64,000 nt of DNA from Halogranum gelatinilyticum (GTDB taxonomy: Archaea; Halobacteriota; Halobacteria; Halobacteriales; Haloferacaceae). How positions within the stretch are numbered: the stretch's first letter is position 1; each line of letters starts with the position of its first letter. A model generated the notes under the pieces. It was given only the letters and a program-made list of their open reading frames with translations, made no database searches and was not told the DNA's origin. The stretch covers positions 477,295-541,294 of the forward strand of contig NZ_FNHL01000001.1 of assembly GCF_900103715.1 (NCBI RefSeq), given 5' to 3'. Position numbers and translations under genes: made by a program. This document shows positions 53,058 through 61,984 of this stretch, piece after piece.

Positions 53058-54053
53058 TCACTCGACGGCAGCCAACGCTCTGACCGTCGACGTCTCGAAC
53101 GACTCCGGCCAGTCGACGGCGAGCCGTCGCCACGAGTCGCCCGAATCGGCCGAGTGGAACAGCCCTCGGTTGTTGGCGGCGTAGCACTCACCACCGTCGC
53201 CGGCGACGAGCACCGCGCGAGTCACGCCTTCACCCATCGGCAGCCCACGGCCGTCGAGCCGTTCCCAGCCTTCCCCCTCGCGCTTCCGGTAGACGTAGGT
53301 GTCCGCTCGCGAGGCGGTGTGTGCCGAGTAGGCACCCGACGCCGACGAGACGAGCACGGTTTCGGGGTTGACGAGGGCGACGCTCCAGCAGTAGCGGTGG
53401 CGCAACCCCTCTTGTGGATAGTCCCACGTCTCGCCGCCGTCCGTCGTCTCCGCGTAGCCGTCGCCAGCGGCCGTCCACGCCCGCCCCGGAGCATCGGGAT
53501 GCGTCGCCATGCTGTGTGTGTCGATGCGCGCGGCGTCGACGCGGTCCTCCCACGTCTCGCCCCGGTCGTGGGTCTGGACGAGCGCGCCGGCCTCGATGGC
53601 GACGTAGAGATGTGCCGGGTCGGCGGGGTCGACCTCCAGCCAGCGGACGTGGTGCGTCTCCGGCCGTGGCGGGAACGCCCAGTTCTTCGAGGAGGAGAGG
53701 TCGGTCAGCCCCGATTTTTCGGTCCACGTTTCCCCGCCGTCCGTGGAGCGGTAGACCGCGCTCGGTTCCGTGCCGGCCCACAGTTCGTCAGGGTCGTCAG
53801 GGTTCACGGCGAGGGCAGTGACCGCATCGCTGTCGACGACACGCTCGCCGACACCGTCCCACGTCTCGCCGCCGTCGACACTGCGGAGAATCCCCGAGCC
53901 GAACGTCCCACAGAGCAGTCGTTCGGGGCGGTCGGGATGGACAGCGAGACACTCCAGTTCGTGTTCGGCGAGGCGTGTCGTTGTCTGCCAGTCCTCGGGA
54001 CCGCCGCTGGCGACGAGGAGGGTATCACGCATTGCCACGTAGAGTGTTACCAT
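53058..54053 (-). CDS. BNR/sialidase-like beta-propeller protein
   Basis: 331 aa. It contains multiple BNR-type repeats with Asp-box turns, including SVDGGETWDGV, STDGGETWTEK, THDRGETWEDR, TTDGGETWDYP and SADSGDSWRRL, spaced about 50 residues apart. No signal peptide is present, so it may be cytosolic, unusual for such propellers. Similar proteins are called photosystem-stability-like or glycosyl-hydrolase-like, but no catalytic residues can be assigned. It faces away from uvrA, which ends 47 bases further on the same strand. Confidence 0.82.
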   Translation of the reverse strand: MVTLYVAMRDTLLVASGGPEDWQTTTRLAEHELECLAVHPDRPERLLCGTFGSGILRSVDGGETWDGVGERVVDSDAVTALAVNPDDPDELWAGTEPSAVYRSTDGGETWTEKSGLTDLSSSKNWAFPPRPETHHVRWLEVDPADPAHLYVAIEAGALVQTHDRGETWEDRVDAARIDTHSMATHPDAPGRAWTAAGDGYAETTDGGETWDYPQEGLRHRYCWSVALVNPETVLVSSASGAYSAHTASRADTYVYRKREGEGWERLDGRGLPMGEGVTRAVLVAGDGGECYAANNRGLFHSADSGDSWRRLAVDWPESFETSTVRALAAVE

Positions 54054-54100
54054 GGCTAACGATAAGGCGAGACTGCGTGAAAAGCCACCGGCGAGGCGGT

Positions 54101-57064
54101 TCAGTCGTCGTCGCTGATCGGCTTGGCGGGTTTCCGACGGTCCGAGCGCGGCCCCTCCTTGTCGATGTCGGGGAGCATATCGCGCAGATAGCGGCCGGTG
54201 TGGCTCTCGTCGGTGCGGGCGACCTCCTCGGGTGTGCCCATCGCGACGACTTCGCCGCCGTTCTCGCCGCCCTCGGGACCGAGGTCGACGACGTTGTCCG
54301 CGTTCTTCACGAGGTCGAGTTCGTGCTCGACGACGACGATGGTGTTGCCGTTGTCCGTCAGCCGCTGGAGGACGTCGATGAGCTTGCGCTCGTCCTCCTT
54401 GTGGAGGCCGGTCGTCGGCTCGTCGAGGAGATAGAGCGTCTCGCCGGTCTGTCGCTTTCCGAGTTCCTCGGAGAGCTTGATGCGCTGAGCCTCACCACCC
54501 GATAGGGTGGTCGACGGCTGGCCGAGCGACATATAGCCGAGACCGACGTCCTTCAGCAGTTTGAGGCGACGGCGGATCTGGGAGTTGGCCTCGAAGAACT
54601 CGTAGGCCTCGTCGACTTCCATATCCAGCACGTCGGCGATGGTCGCGCCCTTGTAGGTGACGTCGAGCGTCTCGTCGTTGTAGCGCGCGCCGCCACACTC
54701 CTCACACGGGACGTAGACGTCCGAGAGGAAGTTCATCTCGATCTTCACAGTCCCTTGCCCGCCACACTCCTCACAGCGGCCGCCCTTGACGTTGAACGAG
54801 AAGCGGCCCTTCTCGTAGCCGCGTTGTTTGGCGAGCTTCGTCTCGGCGAACATCTCGCGGATGTGGTCGAAGACGCCGGTGTAGGTCGCCGGGTTCGACC
54901 GGGGCGTCCGGCCGATGGGCGACTGGTCGATGAGCCGGACCGTCTCGATTCCCTCCAGCCCCTCGATGGCGTCGTGCTCGCCGGGGTCGACGCTCGTGTT
55001 GTTGTTCATCTTCCGGGCGAGGCCCTTGTAGAGGATGTCGTGCATCAGCGTCGACTTCCCCGAGCCGGAGACGCCGGTGATGGCCGTGAACTGGCCGATG
55101 GGGATGGGCACGTCGAGGTCCTTCAGATTGTGCTGGCGTGCGCCCTCGATGACGAGTTCACTGTCCGACTCGCGGCGCTCCTCGGGGACGGGAATTTTCC
55201 TGCGACCCGAGAGATAGTCGCCGGTGATGGAGTTCTCCGCGGCACAGATATCGTCGAAGTCACCCTGCGCGACGATCTCGCCGCCGCGCTTGCCCGGCCC
55301 CGGTCCCATGTCGATGACGTTGTCCGCCCGACGCATCGTCTCCTCGTCGTGTTCGACGACGATGAGCGTGTTGCCGAGGTCGCGCAGCCCTTCCAGCGTG
55401 TTGAGCAGGCGGTCGTTGTCCCGCTGGTGGAGGCCAATCGACGGTTCGTCGAGGACGTAGAGGACGCCGACGAGCCCCGAGCCGACCTGCGTGGCGAGCC
55501 GGATTCGCTGGCTCTCGCCGCCCGAGAGCGTCGAGGCCTCGCGGTCGAGCGTCAGGTATTCGAGACCGACCTCGGTCATGAAGCCGAGGCGGGCGCGAAT
55601 CTCCTTCAGAATCTCCTCGGTGATGGTCCGCTCACGTTCAGTGAGGTCCGCTTCCATCGACTCGAAGTGTTCGAGCGCGTCACCGATGCTGAGGCGGTTG
55701 ACCTCGGTGATGGCCGTGCCGTCGACGAGCACCGACCGCGACTGCGGCTTGAGGCGCGTGCCGTCACAGGCCGGACAGGTCGTTACGGCCATGTAGTCCT
55801 CGATGTGCTCGCGGGTGCCCTTCGACTCCGTCTCGACGTAGCGGCGTTCGAGGTTCGGGATGACGCCCTCGAAGCGCTTCTCCTTGCGGCGGGTGCCGTT
55901 CTTCGTCTGTCGCTGGAAGACGACCTGTCGGTCCGTGCCGTAGAGGAACTGTCGCTGGACGTCGTCGTCGATGTCTTCCCACGCGGTGTCGACGCTGACA
56001 CCGAAGTGCTCGGCGACGGAGTCGATGCGGGTCCGGTAGTACGACCGCTTGTAGCTCCACGGTTCGAAGACGTGCTTCAGCGGCTGGGAGGGGTCCGTGA
56101 CGACGAGGTCCTCGTCGACCTCCTTCGCCTCGCCGATGCCCTCACACTCGGGACAGGCACCGTGCGGCGAGTTGAACGAGAACGAGCGCGTCTCGATCTC
56201 GGAGAAGTCGATACCACAGTGGGTGCAGGCGAGTTCCTCGGAGAACTCGACGACGAGTCTGTCCTCGCCGTCTGCGCCCGCGAGGTCACCCGTCGCGCGG
56301 GCGGTCGAGCCACCGAGTGCATCGGCGGCCTCTTCGCTCGCGTCGGGGACGATGACCTTCAGAATCCCGCCGGCGCGGTCGAGTGCTGTCTCCACGCTGT
56401 CAGTGATGCGCGAGCGGGCCTCCTCGTCGACGCTGATGCGGTCGACGATGACGTCGATAGTGTGGTCGTAGTTCTCGTCGAGTTCGGGCCGATCGAGAGT
56501 GAGGTCGTACTGCTCGCCGTCGACCTCGACGCGCGAGTAGCCGTCGGAGACGAGGTCGTCGAAGAGGTCCTCGAACGCACCCTTCTGGTCGCGGACGACG
56601 GGTGCGGCGAGCTTCGCCTTCGTCCCCTCGGGGAGCTTGAAGACGCGCCGCACCATCTGCTGGGCACTCTGCTCGCCGACCTCGCGACCGCACTCCGGAC
56701 AGTGCGGCGTGCCGACGCGGGCGTAGAGCAGTCGGAGATAGTCGTGGAGTTCCGTGACCGTCCCGACCGTCGAGCGGGGGTTGTTGGCGGCGTTCTTCTG
56801 GTCGATGGAGATGGCGGGCGACAGTCCCTCCACCGACTCGACCTGTGGCTTGTCCATCTGGCCGAGGAAGTTGCGGGCGTAGGCACTCAGTGACTCGATG
56901 TAGCGGCGCTGTCCCTCGGCGTAGATGGTCTCGAACGCGAGCGACGACTTACCCGACCCCGACAGGCCGGTCACGACCGTGAACTGCTCGCGCGGGATGG
57001 AGACGTCGAGGTCCTTGAGGTTGTGTTCCTCCGCACCTCGAACCTCGATAAAGTCCTTGCTCAT
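54101..57064 (-). CDS. uvrA: Excinuclease ABC subunit A
   Basis: 987 aa. This DNA-damage recognition ATPase of nucleotide excision repair is a bacterial-type system found in haloarchaea. The first Walker A GLSGSGKSS is near residue 35 and the second GVSGSGKST near residue 670. Both zinc sites (CTHC..CPEC and CEEC..CEEC) are present, together with two LSGGE signatures. The protein is full length. uvrB and uvrC are not in the window. A possible TATA is not obvious; the start at 57064 (MSKDFIEVRG) is standard. Confidence 0.97.
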   Translation of the reverse strand: MSKDFIEVRGAEEHNLKDLDVSIPREQFTVVTGLSGSGKSSLAFETIYAEGQRRYIESLSAYARNFLGQMDKPQVESVEGLSPAISIDQKNAANNPRSTVGTVTELHDYLRLLYARVGTPHCPECGREVGEQSAQQMVRRVFKLPEGTKAKLAAPVVRDQKGAFEDLFDDLVSDGYSRVEVDGEQYDLTLDRPELDENYDHTIDVIVDRISVDEEARSRITDSVETALDRAGGILKVIVPDASEEAADALGGSTARATGDLAGADGEDRLVVEFSEELACTHCGIDFSEIETRSFSFNSPHGACPECEGIGEAKEVDEDLVVTDPSQPLKHVFEPWSYKRSYYRTRIDSVAEHFGVSVDTAWEDIDDDVQRQFLYGTDRQVVFQRQTKNGTRRKEKRFEGVIPNLERRYVETESKGTREHIEDYMAVTTCPACDGTRLKPQSRSVLVDGTAITEVNRLSIGDALEHFESMEADLTERERTITEEILKEIRARLGFMTEVGLEYLTLDREASTLSGGESQRIRLATQVGSGLVGVLYVLDEPSIGLHQRDNDRLLNTLEGLRDLGNTLIVVEHDEETMRRADNVIDMGPGPGKRGGEIVAQGDFDDICAAENSITGDYLSGRRKIPVPEERRESDSELVIEGARQHNLKDLDVPIPIGQFTAITGVSGSGKSTLMHDILYKGLARKMNNNTSVDPGEHDAIEGLEGIETVRLIDQSPIGRTPRSNPATYTGVFDHIREMFAETKLAKQRGYEKGRFSFNVKGGRCEECGGQGTVKIEMNFLSDVYVPCEECGGARYNDETLDVTYKGATIADVLDMEVDEAYEFFEANSQIRRRLKLLKDVGLGYMSLGQPSTTLSGGEAQRIKLSEELGKRQTGETLYLLDEPTTGLHKEDERKLIDVLQRLTDNGNTIVVVEHELDLVKNADNVVDLGPEGGENGGEVVAMGTPEEVARTDESHTGRYLRDMLPDIDKEGPRSDRRKPAKPISDDD

Positions 57065-57195
57065 CTGGAAGTCAGGTAAGGAGAGGAACCCTGAATACCC
57101 GTCGGTTCGCGAAGGTGGTGACTCGCCGAGCGTTGGGTACAGCGATAGAAGCGAGGACGGAGAAGCGCGTCGAACTCCTAAGAGAGACGGCGGCC

Positions 57196-57549
57196 TCAGC
57201 TGAGCTTCTGTCGCGAGATGTTGACGCCGGTCGGCGTCACGATGAGCTGGTCGTCGCCCTTCTGGACGATGTCGCCGTCGACCTCGCGGGCGACCTGCTG
57301 GAGTTCGTCGATGATGTGTTCGACCGTGCGGTCCTGCGTCCGCAGCCGCGTGATGTCCGCGATGACGAAGTCACCGTCGTAGACGGCGTCCTTGATGGCG
57401 ACGACGTCCTGCTGTCCGCTGATCTCGGCGATATGAACCGTCATCCCCGCCTCACCCCGAGCGGTGTCGAAGTCGTCGAGGTCCAGTTCGACGTAGTCCT
57501 CGGTAGAGTGTGTCGCGCCCCCACCGATGAGCCTGTTCATAATTCCCAT
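57196..57549 (-). CDS. sepF: Cell division protein SepF
   Basis: 117 aa. The N-terminal amphipathic segment MGIMNRLIGGG is the membrane-binding helix, followed by a linker and the SepF domain (DDFDTARGEAGMTVHIAEISGQQDVVAIKDAVYDGDFVIADI). In haloarchaea SepF tethers FtsZ to the membrane and is essential in Haloferax (from memory). The start at 57549 is chosen because it creates this helix. GACGTAAGAAC upstream is a possible promoter. It lies between uvrA and the protease gene. Confidence 0.9.
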   Translation of the reverse strand: MGIMNRLIGGGATHSTEDYVELDLDDFDTARGEAGMTVHIAEISGQQDVVAIKDAVYDGDFVIADITRLRTQDRTVEHIIDELQQVAREVDGDIVQKGDDQLIVTPTGVNISRQKLS

Positions 57550-57764
57550 GAGATGTACAATCGTCGTCGGGCCATTAGTTCTTACGTCAGACGGTAGGCT
57601 GACAGCGACCGTCGCCGCCGACGCACGGAACGTATCGGTACGATGATGGCATCGTTCGTGTCTGTTTACGAACTCGCGACAGGCGGCCGATGTCACTCGA
57701 AAACGACAGAACAGAGCTAGCAGCTGGTAATTCTGGAAAAAACGACTTTTTACAACGAGATACG

Positions 57765-57777
57765 GTAAACTAAAAAA
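57765..57777 (+). promoter_or_regulatory. AT-rich promoter box of the halolysin-like protease gene
   Basis: GTAAACTAAAAAA is the most AT-rich part of the 258-base gap between sepF and the protease gene. Its centre is 37 bases before the ATG at 57808, giving a short leader. A second AT tract (CTTTTTTAC) lies 20 bases upstream. Confidence 0.4.
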
Positions 57778-57807
57778 GACCGTCTCGATACACCAGAGTG
57801 TAGGGCT

Positions 57808-60153
57808 ATGACACACCACCAGCTTTCGAGGAGATCTCTCCTCTCCGGGCTTTCACTGGGCACCGTCGGGCTGCTCGCGTCGGGGTCGGCCGCCGCGCGC
57901 AGGACCGGCCGGTTCATCGTCGGCACGCGGTCGGCCGCCGCCGAGCGAGCCGCCAAATCACGGGCAAACGCCGTCCACCGCGAACTGGACTTCGCCGAAC
58001 ACGGCCGGGCAGTCGTCGTCGAGTTGCCCGAGCAGGCCGTCGAGGCCATCTCGCAGCGCGCTGACGTCGACTACGTCGAGCGCGACGGCGTCGCACAGGC
58101 CGTCGACACGGTCCCGTGGGGCGTCGACCGCATCGACGCCGACGCCGCACAGGCAGCGGGCAACTCGGGCGCGGGCGCACACGTCGTTATCCTCGACACG
58201 GGCATCGACGCGGACCATCCGGACCTCGTCGGCAACTTCGGCGAGGGCTACAACTTCGTCGCCAACTCGGCCGACTGGAACGACGACAACGGCCACGGGA
58301 CACACTGCGCTGGCACGGCCAGCGCGCCGGACAACGGCGAGGGCGTCGTCGGCGTCAGCACCGACGCGGCGCTCCACGCCGCGAAGGTCCTCGACTCGGG
58401 CGGCTGGGGCTACTACTCCGACATGGCTGCCGCGCTGGAGTGGGTCGCCAACAAGGCTCAGAGCGAGTGGGGCAGTGCCGTCGCCAGCATGAGTCTCGGC
58501 GGCAGTTCCTCCTCGTCGACGCTCGCCAACGCCTGTCAGTACGCTTACGACCGGGACGTCCTCGTCGTCGCCGCCGCGGGCAACGACGGCGCGAGCGAGG
58601 CGCTCTATCCGGCCCAGTACGACTCGGTCGTCGCCGTCAGTGCGACGAACTCCGCGGACGATCTCGCGTACTTTTCGAACACCGGGCCGTCTATCGAACT
58701 CGCGGCACCGGGGGTCTCCATCACCTCGACCACCTACGACGGCGGCTACGGCGCGAAGTCGGGCACGTCGATGGCAGCACCACACGTCTCCGGCGCGGCC
58801 GCCCAACTGCTCGCTGCGGGCTACTCCAACACCGACGCCCGCCAGCGACTCCGCGACACCGCCGAAGATATCGGTCTCTCCAGCGAGGCGCAGGGCTACG
58901 GGCTCGTCGACGTCGAGGCCGCGCTCGCAGATTCGGGTGGCAGCGACCCCGACCCGTCCGTCGCCGTCTCGACCGGCAGCGCGACGGACGTGACCGAGAC
59001 GACCGCAGTTCTCAACGGGACGCTCTCGGACCTCGGTGGGGCGTCTTCGGCCGACGTCCAGTTCGAGTACGGGCCGATCGGCGGAAGTCTCACGAACACG
59101 ACGGCCATCCAGACCCTGTCCTCGGTCGGGTCGTTCAGTGCCTCCGTCTCCGGTCTCGACGCCGGCACGAGCTACGAGTTCCGGGCGGTCGCCGACGCCA
59201 GCGACGGCGACAGCGACACGGGGAGTCTCGCCTCGTTCAGCACGACGAGTGCCGACACGACTGTCGTCGTCGCCACCGACGGCGCGACGAACGTCGGCAC
59301 GTCGTCGGCGACGTTCAACGGAACGCTCTCGGACCTCGGTGGCGCGGCCTCCGCGGACGTGCAGTTCGAGTACGGACCCGCGGGCGGCGACCTGTCGAAC
59401 ACGACGGCTGTCCAGACGCTCGACGCGACCGGCTCCGTCAGCGAGTCCGTCTCGGGTCTCGACTCGGGCACGGACTACGAGTTCCGCGCCGTCGCAACCG
59501 CGAGTGACGGCGACACCGACGCAGGCACCACAGACGCCTTCACCACGCAGACGGCGGACACCTCCGTCGTCGTCGCGACGGATGGAGAATCGTCGGTCGG
59601 CACGTCGTCGGCGACGCTGAACGGGACGCTCTCGGACCTCGGTGGCGCGGCCTCCGCCGATGTCCAGTTCGAGTACGGCCCGCTCGGTGGCAGTCTCTCG
59701 AACACGACGGCCGTCCAGACCCTGTCGTCGACCGGCTCGTTCAGTGCCTCCGTTTCGGGTCTCGACTCGGGCAGTGACTACGAGTTCCGGGCGGTCGCCA
59801 CCGCGAGTGACGGCGACACCGACGCGGGGTCCCGAGACGCCTTCACCACCGACGCCGACAGCGGCGGCGACACCGCACCGAGCGTCGACCGGTTTAGCGT
59901 CTCCGACAAGAGCAACCCGAAGTGGGCGCGCAAGCGCGTCTCGTGGTCCGTCTCCGACGCCGACGGCGACCTCGCGCAGGTCGAAGTCGCACTGGTCGAC
60001 GGCAGCGGTCGCGCCGTCGCCAGCGAGACGACGAGCGTGAGCGGGTCGTCGGCCTCGGGCCGCAGCGACGTCCGCACGAAGGGCTCGGGCAGTTACAGCG
60101 TCACGCTCACCGTGACCGACGCCGCGGGCAACAGCACGTCGCAGACGCAGTAA
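57808..60153 (+). CDS. Halolysin-like subtilase with three tandem Fn3-like repeats
   Basis: 781 aa. A Tat signal (SRRSLLSGL) and an inhibitor-like prodomain precede the S8 catalytic domain. Asp130 (VILDTGID), His163 (NGHGTHCAG) and Ser321 (SGTSMAAPH) form the triad. After residue 383 three beta-sandwich repeats of about 101 aa follow, starting near residues 384, 484 and 585, each with (V)xVxTxSA.FNGTLSDLGG and SFSASVSGLDxGxxYEFRAVA. A PKD-like domain from about 690 ends the protein. It is presumably a secreted protease. Repeats 2 and 3 are nearly identical at DNA level, hinting at recent expansion. Confidence 0.92.
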   Translation: MTHHQLSRRSLLSGLSLGTVGLLASGSAAARRTGRFIVGTRSAAAERAAKSRANAVHRELDFAEHGRAVVVELPEQAVEAISQRADVDYVERDGVAQAVDTVPWGVDRIDADAAQAAGNSGAGAHVVILDTGIDADHPDLVGNFGEGYNFVANSADWNDDNGHGTHCAGTASAPDNGEGVVGVSTDAALHAAKVLDSGGWGYYSDMAAALEWVANKAQSEWGSAVASMSLGGSSSSSTLANACQYAYDRDVLVVAAAGNDGASEALYPAQYDSVVAVSATNSADDLAYFSNTGPSIELAAPGVSITSTTYDGGYGAKSGTSMAAPHVSGAAAQLLAAGYSNTDARQRLRDTAEDIGLSSEAQGYGLVDVEAALADSGGSDPDPSVAVSTGSATDVTETTAVLNGTLSDLGGASSADVQFEYGPIGGSLTNTTAIQTLSSVGSFSASVSGLDAGTSYEFRAVADASDGDSDTGSLASFSTTSADTTVVVATDGATNVGTSSATFNGTLSDLGGAASADVQFEYGPAGGDLSNTTAVQTLDATGSVSESVSGLDSGTDYEFRAVATASDGDTDAGTTDAFTTQTADTSVVVATDGESSVGTSSATLNGTLSDLGGAASADVQFEYGPLGGSLSNTTAVQTLSSTGSFSASVSGLDSGSDYEFRAVATASDGDTDAGSRDAFTTDADSGGDTAPSVDRFSVSDKSNPKWARKRVSWSVSDADGDLAQVEVALVDGSGRAVASETTSVSGSSASGRSDVRTKGSGSYSVTLTVTDAAGNSTSQTQ

Positions 60154-60214
60154 GCGCCAATCGAGGACAGTCGAGAGTCCGGGCTTTTTCTCCTCGGTAC
60201 GCCTGGCTCCGAGC

Positions 60215-60964
60215 ATGACCTTCAGCATCTGCGTTCGCGAGGAGTACACCGTCAGCGGCGACGGTGAGGACGGCGTCGAGGGCGTCGAGGGCGTCGACAG
60301 CGACGACGACAGCGAGAACGAACACGTCCGCTTCGGCGTCGCCGTCACCACCCGTCTGCCCGGTGTGGGAGCGATCTGTCCCTACGCCAGCGAACACGGA
60401 GCCATCGCCACCCAGAGCTTCACCAACCCTGAGTTGGGCCGGAAGGGGCTGGAGTATCTCGCTGACGGACTCGCCGTCGACGACGCGCTGCGGGGGCTCC
60501 TGAACGCCGACGACGAGCGCGAGAAACGGCAGGTCCACGGCGTCTCTCGGGACGCGATTTTCGCCTTCTCCGGCGACGAATGTCACGACTGGTACGGCCA
60601 CCACGAGGGCGACGCTGTCACTGTCGCGGGCAACCTCCTCGCGGGTGAGGCCGTCGTCGACGCGACCGTCCGATCCTACGAGAAGAGCGACCGCGACGAA
60701 CCGCTGGCGAAGCGGCTCATCGACGCGCTGGCGGCGGGCGACGCAGAGGGTGGCGACGCCCGCGAGGACCTCCCGGTCCAGAGTGCCGCGCTCGTCGTCG
60801 CCTCGACCGAAGAGCAGGAGTTCGAGCCGTACTACAACGACCTGCGGGTCGACGCGACGGAGACACCGATGCGGGACCTGCGGGAGACGTTCCACGAGGC
60901 CGAGCGCGGCTACGAGTTGGCACTGGAGAAGTACGGCGTGGCGGACGATATGGACGAAGAATAG
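60215..60964 (+). CDS. DUF1028 family protein
   Basis: 249 aa. MTFSICVREEYTV at the N-terminus and GVAVTTRLPGVGAICPYASEHGAIATQSFTNPELGRKGLEYL are the DUF1028 core; similar proteins have the Ntn-hydrolase-like fold (from memory). An acidic insert of about 20 residues (residues 15-37) is haloarchaeal. There is no signal. It follows the protease gene with 61 bases between and could be cotranscribed. Confidence 0.82.
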   Translation: MTFSICVREEYTVSGDGEDGVEGVEGVDSDDDSENEHVRFGVAVTTRLPGVGAICPYASEHGAIATQSFTNPELGRKGLEYLADGLAVDDALRGLLNADDEREKRQVHGVSRDAIFAFSGDECHDWYGHHEGDAVTVAGNLLAGEAVVDATVRSYEKSDRDEPLAKRLIDALAAGDAEGGDAREDLPVQSAALVVASTEEQEFEPYYNDLRVDATETPMRDLRETFHEAERGYELALEKYGVADDMDEE

Positions 60965-60970
60965 AAGAAC

Positions 60971-61450
60971 TCAGACGCTGAACTCGTAGAGTTCGTCGCC
61001 GACGTGGTGGACCGACTCGACGACCTTTCCGGAGTCGCCGACCATGTCGCTGCCCTCGACCAGCGCGCGGCCGATGGCGAGTACTTTACCGTGGGTCTCC
61101 TCCTGGATGGCGACGAGGTCGTCGGGTTCGATGTCGGCGTCGGCCTCGACGATGCCCGGCCGCATCACGTCCGCGCCGTTGGAGACGAAGGAGATGGCAC
61201 CGGCGTCGACGGTGACGACGCCCTTCGACGGCGGATGTTCGTTGGCACCGCGGACGGTGAGGAACGGTTCGTCGTCGACGTAGAGCACGAGTGGTTCGCC
61301 GTCGACGAGGACGACGTCGAACTCCGAGTCGGCGAGTTCGACCAGTTCGTAGCTGTCGCCGTCGAGGTCGACACCGAGGTTCGCCGACATCGCGTCCTCG
61401 ATGGCCGCGACGTCGTCGCTGCGCAGGTGGTGGCGGGATTTGACCTTCAT
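60971..61450 (-). CDS. PUA-domain RNA-binding protein
   Basis: 159 aa. MKVKSRHHLRSDDVAAIEDAM begins the N-terminal domain typical of archaeal MCT-1/Tma20-like proteins. The PUA domain lies at about residues 78-155 (VVTVDAGAISFVSNGADVMRPGIVEAD, then QEETHGKVLAIGRALV). Such proteins bind RNA, probably in translation or ribosome maturation. The ATG at 61450 ends the long reverse-strand frame that runs on to 63967, whose extra residues are shadow sequence. It is convergent with the DUF1028 gene (6 bases). Confidence 0.87.
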   Translation of the reverse strand: MKVKSRHHLRSDDVAAIEDAMSANLGVDLDGDSYELVELADSEFDVVLVDGEPLVLYVDDEPFLTVRGANEHPPSKGVVTVDAGAISFVSNGADVMRPGIVEADADIEPDDLVAIQEETHGKVLAIGRALVEGSDMVGDSGKVVESVHHVGDELYEFSV

Positions 61451-61490
61451 ACTCCCCAGATACGTCGCGCTGTGGATAAATCGCCCGTTC

Positions 61491-61545
61491 CGTCTCGGGG
61501 GCGTCTCGGGAGCATCTCGGGGTCGTCTCGGGGTCGTCTCGGGTG
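61491..61545 (+). repeat. Five tandem 11-bp repeats between divergent genes
   Basis: The unit CGTCTCGGGGN occurs five times in exact 11-base phase (61491-61545). The unit length is close to one DNA turn. It sits in the 186-base space between the divergent PUA gene and the zinc-protein gene, 92 bases before the latter's ATG. Its function is unknown; it may be a regulator-binding array or simple slippage repeat. Confidence 0.6.
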
Positions 61546-61636
61546 CCATCGCCCTTGTCCTCCTCGCCGCAGTGGCCGTCGTACGGCCGTTTGACGGGTG
61601 ATAAACGCTAAGTGACCGGCGGACTTCCTCATCTCT

Positions 61637-61945
61637 ATGTGGCGCTCCCGGACGAACCGGGGCCGGAAGACGGTCGTCTGCATCGCCTGCGGCTCCTCGC
61701 TCCCCCGCTCCGAGGCCCGCGAGTACGACAAAGAGGGCAACCGGTGGGAACGACACGGCAAGGAGTTCGAACATCTCTGTAAGGCGTGTTACCGCGACCT
61801 CTGCCACCAGCCCCGAGCCGGTCTCGAAAGCCTGCTCGCAGACATCGAAGAACACGGTCTCTCTCAGGAGGAGTTCCTCCGTCGCTATCTCGGCGAGGTC
61901 GCAGAACGCTTCGACCAGCCCGAACAGGACGACCACGACCGGTAA
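61637..61945 (+). CDS. Small zinc protein with two CxxC pairs
   Basis: 102 aa. The N-terminal half has CIACG and CKACYRDLC with about 30 residues between, a treble-clef or ribbon-like zinc site. The C-terminal half is helical (LLADIEEHGLSQEEFLRRYL). It is haloarchaeal and uncharacterised. Its promoter region contains the 11-bp tandem repeats. Confidence 0.72.
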   Translation: MWRSRTNRGRKTVVCIACGSSLPRSEAREYDKEGNRWERHGKEFEHLCKACYRDLCHQPRAGLESLLADIEEHGLSQEEFLRRYLGEVAERFDQPEQDDHDR

Positions 61946-61984
61946 CAACGCTGACCTTTTCTCGGTGGCCGGACCACACCAGCT

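Noticed and set aside
61401-61601. 66-aa forward ORF through the 11-bp repeats
   Set aside because: It is antisense to the PUA gene start and translates the tandem repeats; no support as a gene.
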